Source: Isoptericola halotolerans
GTDB lineage: Bacteria > Actinomycetota > Actinomycetes > Actinomycetales > Cellulomonadaceae
Direction: 5' to 3'
Assembly (NCBI RefSeq): GCF_003003075.1
Contig: NZ_PVTX01000007.1
Location: 62,001 to 126,000 of the forward strand
Length of the DNA stretch: 64,000 nt
Shown here in pieces: positions 36,337 to 44,917 of the stretch. Under the pieces are notes generated by a model. The model was not told the origin of the DNA, made no database searches, and saw nothing but the letters and a program-made list of their open reading frames with translations. Within the stretch, counting starts at the first letter, position 1. Each line of letters opens with the position of its first letter. A program made the translations under genes and the position numbers.

Positions 36337-36903
36337 GTGAGGTTCTTCGGATCACGTCGGGCCACCAGGTCGTCCGCACCATCGGTCTCCGAGGGCGGTG
36401 AACCGGACCGGCTCCGCGCCGACGTCCAGAACGTCCTGCTCGCCGGCCCTGTCGGCGACGCCGTCGGAGCGGTCCCCGCCCCGGTGTCGAACGAACGGAT
36501 CAGCGCCTGGCTGGACCAGTCGGGTTTCACCTACTTCGTCGACACCGACGGCGACCTCGGCGGTCTGTGGCACGGCAGGCTCTTCTACTTCCTGCCGCTG
36601 GGCCCCGACGGTGAGGTGCTCCAGGTCCGCGGTCAGTGGCACCGCGAGGCCACCATCGAACGTCTCAGCGACGTGCTCGAGGTCTGCAACGAGTGGAACG
36701 CGGAGCGCATCTGGCCCAAGACGTACGCACGCGTGCGCGACGACGGCGCGATCGTCGTCTGCGCGGAGGTCACCGTGAGCGTCGAGCACGGCGCGAACGA
36801 CGACCAGCTGGCCCAGCACCTGCAGTGCGGGCTGTCCACGTCGGCCATGTTCTTCGAGCACCTCGATGCCGTCTTCGCCGACCCGCTGGGGAGCGCCCCG
36901 TGA
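36337..36903 (+). CDS. YbjN-domain protein (first of a pair)
   Basis: The 188-residue protein has the YbjN fold signature: a short helical start (ISAWLDQSGFTYFVDTDGDLGG), FYFLPLGPDGEVLQVRGQWHR and CNEWNAERIWPKTYARV. YbjN-like proteins resemble type III secretion chaperones in fold and bind partner proteins; actinobacterial ones have no known role. GTG 36337 is chosen over 36328 from the -10 spacing. The stop overlaps the start of a second YbjN gene (GTGA). Confidence 0.85.
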   Translation: MRFFGSRRATRSSAPSVSEGGEPDRLRADVQNVLLAGPVGDAVGAVPAPVSNERISAWLDQSGFTYFVDTDGDLGGLWHGRLFYFLPLGPDGEVLQVRGQWHREATIERLSDVLEVCNEWNAERIWPKTYARVRDDGAIVVCAEVTVSVEHGANDDQLAQHLQCGLSTSAMFFEHLDAVFADPLGSAP

Positions 36904-37415
36904 GCGGCGGCCCGCTGCGGCGTGCCACGGACGCCGTGCTGCAGGCCGCCCGACTCCGCGGCCGGGGCGGTCAGGGCGGGGTCCGGCCCCCGCTCCCGAC
37001 GCCGGTCTCGCTGGCCCGGGTCGGCAACGACCTGGCTCGACGCGGCTACCGGTTCCGCACCGACGACGACGGCGACATCACCGGCACGTGGGACGGCAAC
37101 CGGTTCTGGTTCCTCCTGCTCGGCGAGGAGTCGGAGATCCTCCAGGTGCGGGGCCGCTGGGCCGGCACGGTGCCGGAGTCCGCACGTCCTGCCGTGCTGC
37201 AGGCGTGCAACGACTGGAACCGCGAGCGCATCTGGCCCAAGGTCTACACCCGCCCGGAGGGCGGCGGCCTCGCGCTCTACACCGAGGTGTCGGTCGACCT
37301 GGAGCACGGCGCGACGGACAGCCAGCTCGCCGAGACGGTGTCCTGCGGCCTCGTCACGGCCGCACAGTTCTTCGCGAGCGTCGGCCCGCTGACGGACCCG
37401 TCCGCACCGTCCTGA
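36900..37415 (+). CDS. YbjN-domain protein (second of a pair)
   Basis: The 171-residue paralogue of the gene before it shares RFRTDDDGDITGTWDGNRFWF, ILQVRGRWAG and CNDWNRERIWPKVYTR, followed by VSVDLEHGATDSQL. The start overlaps the first copy's stop, so both are made in step and may form a heterodimer (inference). The stop codon lies in the first unit of a 14-bp tandem repeat, and a hairpin follows. It converges on miaB. Confidence 0.85.
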   Translation: MSGGPLRRATDAVLQAARLRGRGGQGGVRPPLPTPVSLARVGNDLARRGYRFRTDDDGDITGTWDGNRFWFLLLGEESEILQVRGRWAGTVPESARPAVLQACNDWNRERIWPKVYTRPEGGGLALYTEVSVDLEHGATDSQLAETVSCGLVTAAQFFASVGPLTDPSAPS

Positions 37416-37448
37416 CCGCGCCGTCCTGACCGCGCCGTCCTGACCGCG
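37407..37448. repeat. Three perfect 14-bp tandem repeats at the end of the YbjN pair
   Basis: CCGTCCTGACCGCG occurs three times without change (37407, 37421, 37435). The first copy holds the last codons and stop of the second YbjN gene. Together with 35113-35165 it is one of two 14-bp repeat arrays within 2.4 kb. Confidence 0.85.
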
Positions 37449-37457
37449 CCGGTCAGG
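37439..37457. terminator. Short hairpin between convergent ybjN and miaB
   Basis: CCTGACC and GGTCAGG form a perfect 7-bp stem with a 5-base loop; the right arm contains the miaB stop codon. No U-tract. Confidence 0.55.
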
Positions 37458-39093
37458 CGCGCAGCGTCGGCATGCCGAGCACCACGGGTCCGTCCGGCAC
37501 GGGTGCGCCGTGCGAGTGCTGGTCCTCGCCCCCGCCGAGGCGGGCCCGCTCCCGCTGCACCCACGCGTCACCCGACCGCGTGCGGCGCACGGCGTAGGTC
37601 CCGCCGTCGACGGCAGAGTCCGCGATGAGGTGGTGCGGCGCCGCGCGGGTGACCTCGACCGTGACCACGTCGCCCGGACGGGGCAGCCGCGCGTCGAGCT
37701 CCGCCGGGTCGGCGAGGCGAGCGTCGGCGAGGCCGGCCGGCTGGTCGGCCAGGACGTCGCCGTCGGGCAGAGCACCCGACGGCAGGGCGAGGTGCACCAG
37801 CCGGTTGTCGCGCGCCCGGCCGCTCACCCGGTGCGTGGTGCCGTCCTTCTTGCCGGACCCCTCGGCGACCAGCACCTCGAGCGTGCGGCCCACCTGCCGT
37901 GCCGACTCCTCGCCGCTGATGCGCTCCTGCAGGGCCAGGAGCCGCTCGAAGCGCTCCTGGACCACCTCCTTGGGGAGCTGGTCGTCCATCGTCGCCGCCG
38001 GAGTACCCGGACGGGGAGAGTACTGGAACATGTAGGCCGAGCTGAAGCGCGACGCCTCCACGACGCGGAGCGTCTCGGCGAAGTCCTCCTCCGTCTCGCC
38101 CGGGAAGCCGACGATGATGTCCGTGGTGATGGCGGCGTCGGGCATCGCTGCCCGTACCCGCTCGAGGATGCCGAGGAACTTCTCGGACCGGTAGCTGCGA
38201 CGCATCGCCCGCAGCACCGTGTCCGAGCCGGACTGCAGCGGCATGTGCAGCTGCGGCATGACGTTCGGCGTCTCGGCCATCGCGTGGATCACGTCGTCCG
38301 TGAACGCCGCCGGGTGCGGCGAGGTGAACCGCACGCGCTCGAGCCCGTCGATCTCGCCGCAGGCGCGCAGCAGCTTGGCGAACGCACCGCGGTCGCCGAA
38401 CTCGACGCCGTAGCTGTTCACGTTCTGACCGAGCAGGGTCACCTCGACGGCACCCGCACCGACCAGGGCCTCGACCTCGGCGAGGACGTCGCCCGGGCGG
38501 CGGTCCCGCTCCTTGCCCCGCAGGTGCGGCACGATGCAGAAGGTGCACGTGTTGTTGCAGCCCACGGAGATCGAGACCCAGCCCGCGTAGACAGACTCGC
38601 GCCGGGTCGGCAGCGTCGAGGGGAAGACCTGCAGGGACTCGGCGATCTCGACCTGGGCGGACTCGTTGTGCCGGGCGCGCTCCAGCAGCACCGGCAGCGC
38701 GTCGAGGTTGTGCGTGCCGAAGACGACGTCCACCCAGGGCGCCTTGGTCACGATCTCGCCACGGTCCTTCTGGGCGAGGCAGCCCCCGACGGCGATCTGC
38801 ATGCCGGGCCGCGCGGCCTTGAGGCTCGCGAGCTGACCGAGGTTGCCGTAGAGCCGGGTGGCGGCGTTCTCGCGCACCGCGCACGTGTTGATGACGACGA
38901 CGTCGGCGTTGCTCGCCGCGTCGTCGGCGGCCGTCGCCCGGGAGTACCCGGCCTGCTCGAGCATGCCGGCCATGTGCTCCGAGTCGTGCACGTTCATCTG
39001 GCACCCGAGCGTGCGGACCACGTAGGTCCGGGCGTCGGGTGCCGGGACCACGGGCGAGCGGGTGTCGTGCGGTGTAGGCATGGTGGTGGACAT
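37453..39093 (-). CDS. miaB: tRNA-2-methylthio-N6-dimethylallyladenosine synthase MiaB
   Basis: MiaB is a radical-SAM methylthiotransferase acting on i6A37 of tRNA after MiaA. The roughly 546-residue protein has the N-terminal MTTase domain with Cys ligands in [15 protein letters not shown] and GGCLAQKD, the radical-SAM motif CNNTCTFC, and a C-terminal TRAM domain with a tail longer than usual. Possible starts are GTG 39099, ATG 39093 and ATG 39081; TATCCT eight bases before 39093 favours that one. Confidence 0.96.
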   Translation of the reverse strand: MSTTMPTPHDTRSPVVPAPDARTYVVRTLGCQMNVHDSEHMAGMLEQAGYSRATAADDAASNADVVVINTCAVRENAATRLYGNLGQLASLKAARPGMQIAVGGCLAQKDRGEIVTKAPWVDVVFGTHNLDALPVLLERARHNESAQVEIAESLQVFPSTLPTRRESVYAGWVSISVGCNNTCTFCIVPHLRGKERDRRPGDVLAEVEALVGAGAVEVTLLGQNVNSYGVEFGDRGAFAKLLRACGEIDGLERVRFTSPHPAAFTDDVIHAMAETPNVMPQLHMPLQSGSDTVLRAMRRSYRSEKFLGILERVRAAMPDAAITTDIIVGFPGETEEDFAETLRVVEASRFSSAYMFQYSPRPGTPAATMDDQLPKEVVQERFERLLALQERISGEESARQVGRTLEVLVAEGSGKKDGTTHRVSGRARDNRLVHLALPSGALPDGDVLADQPAGLADARLADPAELDARLPRPGDVVTVEVTRAAPHHLIADSAVDGGTYAVRRTRSGDAWVQRERARLGGGEDQHSHGAPVPDGPVVLGMPTLRA

Positions 39094-39181
39094 CGCCACC
39101 CAGGATACGGCGCCGGGACGTCGTTACCGATTCGTTGCCGACGCAGGACCCTCGATGCTGGTGATCGAAACATCGACTGGT

Positions 39182-39187
39182 TAGGTT
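39182..39187 (+). promoter_or_regulatory. -10 element (TAGGTT) of gluABCD
   Basis: TANNNT hexamer six bases before the gluA ATG; predicts a leaderless operon mRNA. Confidence 0.55.
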
Positions 39188-39193
39188 CAAGGG

Positions 39194-39973
39194 ATGGATA
39201 GCAGCGGATCGGCTCGTGCCGCGGGTGAGCACCTCGGTGCTCCGCTCGTCGAGCTCGAGCGAGTCAACAAGCACTTCGGTGACCTGCACGTGCTGCAGGA
39301 CATCGACCTGACCGTGCGCAAGGGCGAGGTGCTCGTCGTCATCGGTCCGTCCGGCTCCGGCAAGTCCACCCTCTGCCGAGCGATCAACCGGCTGGAGACG
39401 ATCGACGACGGCGACATCCGCATCGACGGCGAGCCGCTGCCCGCCGAGGGGCGCGACCTCGCCCGGCTCCGCGCCGACGTCGGCATGGTGTTCCAGGCAT
39501 TCAACCTGTTCGCGCACAAGACCGTGCTCGAGAACGTCACCCTCGGGCCGCGCAAGGTGCGCCGGGTCCCCAAGGCCAAGGCCGACGAGGAAGGCCTGGC
39601 CCTCCTCGACCGCGTCGGGGTGAAGAACCAGGCGGACAAGCTGCCGGCCCAGCTGTCCGGGGGCCAGCAGCAGCGCGTGGCCATCGCCCGGTCGCTCGCG
39701 ATGCACCCCAAGGTCATGCTCTTCGACGAGCCGACGTCGGCCCTCGACCCCGAGATGATCAACGAGGTGCTCGACGCGATGGTGCAGCTCGCGCACGAGG
39801 GGATGACGATGATCGTCGTCACCCACGAGATGGGTTTCGCCCGCAAGGCCGCCGACCGCGTCGTCTTCATGGCCGACGGGCAGATCGTCGAGTCGGCCAC
39901 GCCGGAGGAGTTCTTCACGAACCCCCGCAGCGACCGCGCCAAGGACTTCCTGTCCAAGATCCTCACCCACTGA
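39194..39973 (+). CDS. gluA: Glutamate/polar amino acid ABC transporter ATP-binding protein GluA
   Basis: The 259-residue ATPase of the PAAT family powers amino acid uptake. It has Walker [11 protein letters not shown]-loop [12 protein letters not shown], signature [15 protein letters not shown], Walker [13 protein letters not shown] and switch His in VTHEMGFA. The order ATPase, binding protein, two permeases, followed by recX, is that of gluABCD in Corynebacterium glutamicum; glutamate is the likely but unproven substrate. Confidence 0.93.
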   Translation: MDSSGSARAAGEHLGAPLVELERVNKHFGDLHVLQDIDLTVRKGEVLVVIGPSGSGKSTLCRAINRLETIDDGDIRIDGEPLPAEGRDLARLRADVGMVFQAFNLFAHKTVLENVTLGPRKVRRVPKAKADEEGLALLDRVGVKNQADKLPAQLSGGQQQRVAIARSLAMHPKVMLFDEPTSALDPEMINEVLDAMVQLAHEGMTMIVVTHEMGFARKAADRVVFMADGQIVESATPEEFFTNPRSDRAKDFLSKILTH

Positions 39974-40008
39974 CTCCCCCACCCTGCACAACCGACGAAG
40001 GGAACACC

Positions 40009-40854
40009 ATGCGCACACGCACCACCGGGGCGATCGCGCTCGCGGCCACCGCCGCGCTGACGCTCGCCGCCTGCTCCGACGACTCCGGCTCGGGCGGTGG
40101 CGAGACCGAGGGCGGCGACGACTCGGTCACCATCGGCATCAAGTTCGACCAGCCGGGCCTCGGCTTCATGGAGGGCGACACGCCCTCCGGCTTCGACGTC
40201 GAGGTCGCCAAGTACGTGGCCAACGAGCTGGGCTACTCCGAGGACCAGATCGAGTGGACGGAGGCACCCTCCGCCCAGCGCGAGACGCTGCTGTCCACCG
40301 GCCAGGTCGACATGATCTTCGCGACCTACTCGATCACCGACGAGCGGCGCGAGCAGGTCTCCTTCGCCGGCCCGTACTTCGTCGCCGGCCAGGACCTCCT
40401 GGTCGCCGCCGACAACACGGACATCACCGGGCCGGACACCCTCGACGGTAAGAACCTGTGCTCCGTCACCGGTTCCACGTCCGCCCAGCGGATCAAGGAC
40501 GAGTACTCCGAGGGCGTCAACCTGCTCGAGCAGCCGGGGTACGCCGAGTGCGTGACCGCGCTCATCGCGGGCCAGGTGGACGCGGTCACCACCGACGACA
40601 TCATCCTCGCGGGCCTGGGCGCACAGCCGTCCAACGCCGGCCAGGTGAAGGTCGTCGGCAACACCTTCTCCGAGGAGCTGTACGGCGTCGGCATCCCGCA
40701 GGAGTCCGACCAGTGCGAGGCCATCAACGAGGCCATCACCAAGATGGTCGACGACGGTTCCTGGCAGGAGGCGCTCGACGCGGCGACGGAGGGCACCGGC
40801 TACGTGCCGAACGACGAGCTCAACCCGCCGGAGTACGAGCCCTGCGACATGTGA
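40009..40854 (+). CDS. gluB: Glutamate-binding lipoprotein GluB
   Basis: The 281-residue extracellular solute-binding protein (family 3) has a lipoprotein signal with LAAC (Cys 22), a Gly/Asp/Glu-rich linker, and the type II binding fold: PSGFDVEVAKYVANELGY, LLSTGQVDMIFATYSIT, REQVSFAGPYFVAGQDLLV. It is expected on the outer face of the membrane, delivering substrate to GluCD. AAGGGAA precedes the ATG. A strong hairpin follows the gene, separating it from the permease genes. Confidence 0.95.
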   Translation: MRTRTTGAIALAATAALTLAACSDDSGSGGGETEGGDDSVTIGIKFDQPGLGFMEGDTPSGFDVEVAKYVANELGYSEDQIEWTEAPSAQRETLLSTGQVDMIFATYSITDERREQVSFAGPYFVAGQDLLVAADNTDITGPDTLDGKNLCSVTGSTSAQRIKDEYSEGVNLLEQPGYAECVTALIAGQVDAVTTDDIILAGLGAQPSNAGQVKVVGNTFSEELYGVGIPQESDQCEAINEAITKMVDDGSWQEALDAATEGTGYVPNDELNPPEYEPCDM

Positions 40855-40871
40855 CGCAGGTCTGACCCTGT

Positions 40872-40904
40872 CCGGGCCCGTCGCGCACCGCGCGGCGGGC
40901 CCGG
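40872..40904 (+). other. Strong intercistronic hairpin between gluB and gluC
   Basis: CCGGGCCCGTCGCGC and GCGCGGCGGGCCCGG form a 15-bp stem (one G-U pair) with a 3-base loop in the 116-base gluB-gluC spacer. Such hairpins in transport operons stop part of the transcripts or protect the 3' end, giving more binding protein than permease. Confidence 0.75.
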
Positions 40905-40970
40905 TCCACCCGGCGCGCGACGTCCGCACCCGCCGCCGACCGAACCACTCACCGAAGGAGCGACTGCCGC

Positions 40971-41648
40971 GTGCAGGAGTACCTCGACATCGTCCGCCAG
41001 TACGACGTGCTCGGCGCGTTCTGGGTGAACATCCAGCTCGCGTTCTGGGCCGCGATGCTGTCCCTCGCCCTCGGCTCGGTGCTGGCGCTGTTCCGCATCT
41101 CGCCGATCGGCAGCCTGCAGTGGGCCGGCAGCGCCTACGTGACGGTGTTCCGCAACATGCCGCTGACGATCATCATGGTCTTCATGGTGCTCGGCGCCTG
41201 GGGCCAGCTCGAGCTGTCGCTCTCGACGGACTTCAACACGAACTTCTTCTGGCTCGCCGTGATCGGGTTGTCCGTCTACCACGCGGCCTTCGTGTGCGAG
41301 GCGATCCGCTCCGGGGTGAACACCGTGCCGATCGGTCAGGCCGAGGCCGCGCGGTCCATCGGGCTGTCGTTCCTGCCCGCGGCGCGACTCGTCATCCTGC
41401 CGCAGGCCTTCCGGGGTGCCATCGCGCCGCTCGGCAACGTCCTCATCGCGCTGATCAAGAACACGACGGTGGCTGCGGCAGCCTCGGTCGCGACCGAGAC
41501 CTCGTCCGTGATGAAGACGATGATCGAGTTCCGGTCCGACTACATCTATGCGATCTTCTTCACCTTCGCGATCGGGTACGTGATCCTCGTGACGCCGATC
41601 GGGCTGTTGACCACGTCCTTGTCGAGGAGTCTGGCGGTGTCCCGATGA
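40971..41648 (+). CDS. gluC: Glutamate ABC transporter permease GluC
   Basis: The 225-residue permease of the His/Glu/Gln/Arg family has five hydrophobic segments and the EAA loop EAARSIGLSFLPAARLVILPQAFR that docks on the ATPase. The GTG at 40971 has AAGGAG upstream. Its stop overlaps the gluD start (ATGA). It forms the membrane channel together with GluD. Confidence 0.94.
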   Translation: MQEYLDIVRQYDVLGAFWVNIQLAFWAAMLSLALGSVLALFRISPIGSLQWAGSAYVTVFRNMPLTIIMVFMVLGAWGQLELSLSTDFNTNFFWLAVIGLSVYHAAFVCEAIRSGVNTVPIGQAEAARSIGLSFLPAARLVILPQAFRGAIAPLGNVLIALIKNTTVAAAASVATETSSVMKTMIEFRSDYIYAIFFTFAIGYVILVTPIGLLTTSLSRSLAVSR

Positions 41649-42592
41649 GCGCCCAGTCCGTCCTGTTCGACGCGCCGGGCCCGCGCGCTCGGCGCCGCAT
41701 CCTGCTCGGCAACGTCGTCGGCGCCGTCGTCGTGGCCGGCGTGGCCGCCCTCGTCCTGCTGCGGTTGGCCGACAGGGGCCAGCTCGACCCGACGCTGTGG
41801 CTGCACGCCGTCGATGCCGACGCCTGGCGCTACTACTACTGGCCTGGGTTCCTCAACACCGTGCGAGCCGCCGCGCTGGCGATCGTCGGCGCGATGATCT
41901 TCGGCCTGCTGTTCGGCGTCGGCCGCTTGTCGTCGCTGCTGCTGGTCCGCACGGTGTGCGGCACCGTCGTCGAGTTCTTCCGCGCCGTGCCCGTGCTGCT
42001 CATGATGGTGTTCTTCTGGCTGCTGCTGGCCAACGGCGGCGTCGAGAACTCCTCGTTCTGGGGTGTCGTCATCGCGCTCGTGCTCTACAACGGCGCTGTG
42101 GTGGCCGAGCTGGTGCGCTCCGGCGTCCACGGCCTGCCGGGCGGCCAGCGAGAGGCCGCGCTGTCCGTCGGTCTCACGCGGGGGCAGTCCCTGCGCTCGG
42201 TGGAGGTGCCGCAGGCGCTGGTCGCCATGCTGCCGGCGCTCGTGTCCCAGCTGGTCGTGGTCCTTAAGGACTCCGCGCTCGGCGCGATCATCTCCTACCG
42301 GGAGCTGCTCCAGAACGCCCGCCAGCTCGGCGCGGGCGAGGGCAACATCCTCCAGGCTCTGGCCGTCGCGGCGGTGCTGTTCATCCTCATCAACTACGGC
42401 CTGTCGAAGCTGGCGGAGCGACTCAGCCGCAGCATGCGACGGACCTCCGGCAAGACGGGGACGATGGCTGCCGGGCTGGACGCCGGAGTCGGCACGGGTG
42501 CCACGGCCGTCGCCGCAGGGCCGGCCACCGGTGTGGAGGAGGGGCCGGGAGCCGGCACCGGCGACCGGGACCACCCGACGCGCTGGTCCTAG
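41645..42592 (+). CDS. gluD: Glutamate ABC transporter permease GluD
   Basis: The 315-residue permease has the same HisM-type domain as GluC, with an N-terminal extra helix and the EAA loop REAALSVGLTRGQSLRSVEVPQAL. The last 50 residues are a cytoplasmic Gly/Ala/Thr-rich tail of low complexity. Start overlaps the gluC stop. The end lies in an inverted repeat shared with the convergent recX gene. Confidence 0.94.
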   Translation: MSAQSVLFDAPGPRARRRILLGNVVGAVVVAGVAALVLLRLADRGQLDPTLWLHAVDADAWRYYYWPGFLNTVRAAALAIVGAMIFGLLFGVGRLSSLLLVRTVCGTVVEFFRAVPVLLMMVFFWLLLANGGVENSSFWGVVIALVLYNGAVVAELVRSGVHGLPGGQREAALSVGLTRGQSLRSVEVPQALVAMLPALVSQLVVVLKDSALGAIISYRELLQNARQLGAGEGNILQALAVAAVLFILINYGLSKLAERLSRSMRRTSGKTGTMAAGLDAGVGTGATAVAAGPATGVEEGPGAGTGDRDHPTRWS

Positions 42593-42617
42593 GCGACGAC
42601 TCAGTCGTCCAGGACCA
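42584..42617. terminator. Bidirectional terminator between gluD and recX
   Basis: TGGTCCT / AGGACCA enclose GACGACT / AGTCGTC with small internal bulges. The hairpin covers the stop codons of both convergent genes. Confidence 0.75.
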
Positions 42618-43209
42618 CGTCGTCGAGCTCGTCGACAGCGCCCTCGTCGCCCTCGGCGGCGAGGGCGTCCTTCACCGCTGCGAAAGCCACCGAGGGGTTG
42701 TGCCCCTTGCGGCTGAGCGAACCGACGGCCCGCCGCACCCGCTTGTCGCGGTCGAGGCCGCGCGTCCGCGCCACGTGCTTGCGGGCGAGCTCGGCCGCCG
42801 CGATCCGTTCGTCGTCCGCGTCGATCTGCTCGAGCGCCTCCGCGGCCGTCTCCGTGTCGACTCCACGGCGTCGCAGCTCTGCCGAGATCGCCCGTCGCGC
42901 CTGGCCCTTCTCGGAGTGACGGGTCCGGACGATCATCTCGGCGTACTCGGCGTCGTCGACGAGCCGGACCTCCTCGAACCGGTCGAGCACCGGTTCGACG
43001 ACGTGCTCGGGGAAGCCCTTGCGTGCGAGGGAGCGCGCGAGCTCCGCACGGCTCTTGGGAGCCGCCGTGAGCGCCCGCAGCACGGACTCGCGGGCCAGCT
43101 CTCCGGCCGCCTCGACGGAGAGCTCCCCCGCCTCGAGGCGCTCCGCCACGTTCGGGCGGCCGCGACGCTTCCCCTCGCCGCGACCGCCCTGCTGCTGCCC
43201 CCAGGCCAT
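42601..43209 (-). CDS. recX: RecA modulator RecX
   Basis: RecX binds and restrains RecA filaments. The 202-residue, helix-rich, charged protein shows the three-helix repeats of the family: SRAELARSLARKGFPEHVVEPVLDR and EKGQARRAISAELRRRGVD. It starts 13 bases after recA, with which it is certainly cotranscribed. An acidic tail (DELDDVVLDD) ends the protein. Confidence 0.94.
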   Translation of the reverse strand: MAWGQQQGGRGEGKRRGRPNVAERLEAGELSVEAAGELARESVLRALTAAPKSRAELARSLARKGFPEHVVEPVLDRFEEVRLVDDAEYAEMIVRTRHSEKGQARRAISAELRRRGVDTETAAEALEQIDADDERIAAAELARKHVARTRGLDRDKRVRRAVGSLSRKGHNPSVAFAAVKDALAAEGDEGAVDELDDVVLDD

Positions 43210-43222
43210 CAGCTCGCGCCTG

Positions 43223-44377
43223 TCAGAACGGCGCCTTCTTGGCCTTGGCGGCCGGCGACCGGGTCGCTGCCTTCGCCTTGGCCGATGTCTTGGCGTCGTC
43301 CGGGCTCGCCGCCGAGGCCGTCGACGCCGCGGCGTCCGTCACCGGATCGGTGCCGTCGCCCTCGGCGGGGGCATCGATCGTGGCTCCCACACCGAGCTTC
43401 TCCTTGATGCGCTTCTCGAGCTCGTTGGCCAGGTCGGGGTTGTCCCGCAGGAAGGCACGCGCGTTCTCCTTGCCCTGCCCGAGCTGGTCCCCGTCGTAGG
43501 TGAACCACGACCCGGACTTGCGCACGAACCCGTGCTCCACGCCCATGTCGATCAAGCCACCCTCACGGGAGATGCCGACGCCGTAGAGGATGTCGAACTC
43601 TGCCTGCTTGAACGGCGGGGCCATCTTGTTCTTGACGACCTTGACCCGCGTCCGGTTACCCACCGCGTCGGTCCCCTCCTTGAGGGTCTCGATCCGGCGG
43701 ATGTCCATGCGCACCGAGGCGTAGAACTTCAGCGCCTTGCCACCCGTGGTCGTCTCGGGCGAGCCGAAGAACACGCCGATCTTCTCGCGGAGCTGGTTGA
43801 TGAAGATCGCCGTGGTGCCCGACGAGCTCAGGGCACCGGAGATCTTGCGCAGCGCCTGCGACATCAGCCGTGCCTGCAGGCCCACGTGGCTGTCGCCCAT
43901 CTCGCCCTCGATCTCCGCCTTGGGCACGAGGGCCGCGACGGAGTCGATGACGATGATGTCGATCGCGCCCGACCGGATGAGCATGTCCGTGATCTCCAGG
44001 GCCTGCTCACCGGTGTCCGGCTGCGAGACGAGCAGCGCGTCGGTGTCCACACCGAGCTTCTTGGCGTAGTCCGGGTCCAGGGCGTGCTCGGCGTCCACGA
44101 ACGCCGCGATGCCGCCGTTCCGCTGGGCGTTGGCCACCGCGTGCAGCGCGATGGTCGTCTTGCCGGAGGACTCCGGGCCGTAGATCTCGACGACGCGACC
44201 GCGGGGCAGCCCCCCGATCCCGAGCGCGACGTCGAGCGCGATCGACCCCGTCGGGATGACCTCGACCGGGGCGCGCCCCTCTTGGCCCAGGCGCATGACG
44301 GAGCCCTTGCCGAAGCTGCGGTCGATCTGGGCGAGCGCGGCCTCGAGGGCCTTCTCGCGGTCTTCCGATGCTGGCAT
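43223..44377 (-). CDS. recA: Recombinase RecA
   Basis: RecA forms filaments on single-stranded DNA, catalyses strand exchange and triggers LexA self-cleavage. The 384-residue protein begins [15 protein letters not shown], has Walker [10 protein letters not shown] (67-75), Walker [13 protein letters not shown] and the DNA-binding loops, and ends in an Ala/Lys-rich tail. Upstream in-frame ATG 44431 would add 18 residues; 44377 matches the family and has GAAGGTG upstream. No intein, unlike M. tuberculosis RecA. An SOS box lies at 44529-44544. Confidence 0.98.
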   Translation of the reverse strand: MPASEDREKALEAALAQIDRSFGKGSVMRLGQEGRAPVEVIPTGSIALDVALGIGGLPRGRVVEIYGPESSGKTTIALHAVANAQRNGGIAAFVDAEHALDPDYAKKLGVDTDALLVSQPDTGEQALEITDMLIRSGAIDIIVIDSVAALVPKAEIEGEMGDSHVGLQARLMSQALRKISGALSSSGTTAIFINQLREKIGVFFGSPETTTGGKALKFYASVRMDIRRIETLKEGTDAVGNRTRVKVVKNKMAPPFKQAEFDILYGVGISREGGLIDMGVEHGFVRKSGSWFTYDGDQLGQGKENARAFLRDNPDLANELEKRIKEKLGVGATIDAPAEGDGTDPVTDAAASTASAASPDDAKTSAKAKAATRSPAAKAKKAPF

Positions 44378-44521
44378 GTTGGTCACCTTCGGGTTCTGGG
44401 CGCGGCCGCGCGCCTTCGGCTTGCTGTTCATGTTGCGACGACCGTACTCGGGGCCACCGACAACGACCCGCGCCGACCACCAGGCTGTGGACGGCCGGCG
44501 CGGAGGTCCGGCTGTGGTCAC

Positions 44522-44544
44522 ACTCTACCCGAACGCCTGTTCGA
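44522..44544 (-). promoter_or_regulatory. recA promoter with LexA box
   Basis: CCGAACGCCTGTTCGA (44529-44544) is an SOS box with one changed outer base. A minus-strand TAGAGT (44522-44527) directly downstream of it can act as -10, so the box covers the promoter spacer. The recA leader would be about 135 bases. Confidence 0.88.
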
Positions 44545-44611
44545 CCCGCCGACCGCCGACCCGGCGTGTCGCCCGTCGCGGTCGCCCCGGTGCCCGATGC
44601 CCGGTGCTCCG

Positions 44612-44633
44612 GCCCCGCGCTCCTCAGCGGGGC
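44612..44633 (-). terminator. Hairpin at the end of the DUF3046 gene
   Basis: GCCCCGC and GCGGGGC form a 7-bp stem with an 8-base loop that contains the DUF3046 stop codon. No U-tract; moderate support. Confidence 0.45.
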
Positions 44634-44857
44634 GGGGGCGCCTGGCGGTTCCGGTCGGAGCCCCACCGCCGGTCCTCGGGCACGTCGAGCGCGTCGCACA
44701 GCGCGTGCCACACGTCCCGGGGCTCCACGCCGGCCGCGAGCGCCTCGTCCGGCGTCCGGTCGCCGAGGCGGGGCAGCACCTGCTCGCGCACGAGCGTGCG
44801 GCCGAAGGCCCGGCCGAAGACCTCGTCGACGAGCTGGGAGAAGTCGGAGTAGCGCAC
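44624..44857 (-). CDS. DUF3046 protein
   Basis: The 77-residue protein reads RYSDFSQLVDEVFG, then REQVLPRLGDRTPDEALAAGV and PRDVWHALCDALDVPEDRRWG, the full DUF3046 pattern. The same small gene sits just upstream of recA in mycobacteria (Rv2738c). Function unknown. GTG 44857 is the only start that fits; GGAGGT lies almost against it. The recA promoter lies in the space after it, so it is probably transcribed separately. Confidence 0.88.
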   Translation of the reverse strand: MRYSDFSQLVDEVFGRAFGRTLVREQVLPRLGDRTPDEALAAGVEPRDVWHALCDALDVPEDRRWGSDRNRQAPPPR

Positions 44858-44917
44858 ACCTCCAGGGTGCCACGCCGGCGGCGCGCGGCTGTCGGTGGTG
44901 CGGTGCACGATGGGGCG

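Noticed and set aside
35113-37448. Short repeats that might suggest a CRISPR array
   Set aside because: The units are 14 bases with no spacers, and no cas genes are present.
43019-44917. An open frame continuous with lhr that would extend it upstream by over 600 codons
   Set aside because: It lies antisense to recA and DUF3046, both clear, and has no homology pattern; long open frames opposite real genes are expected in DNA this GC-rich.
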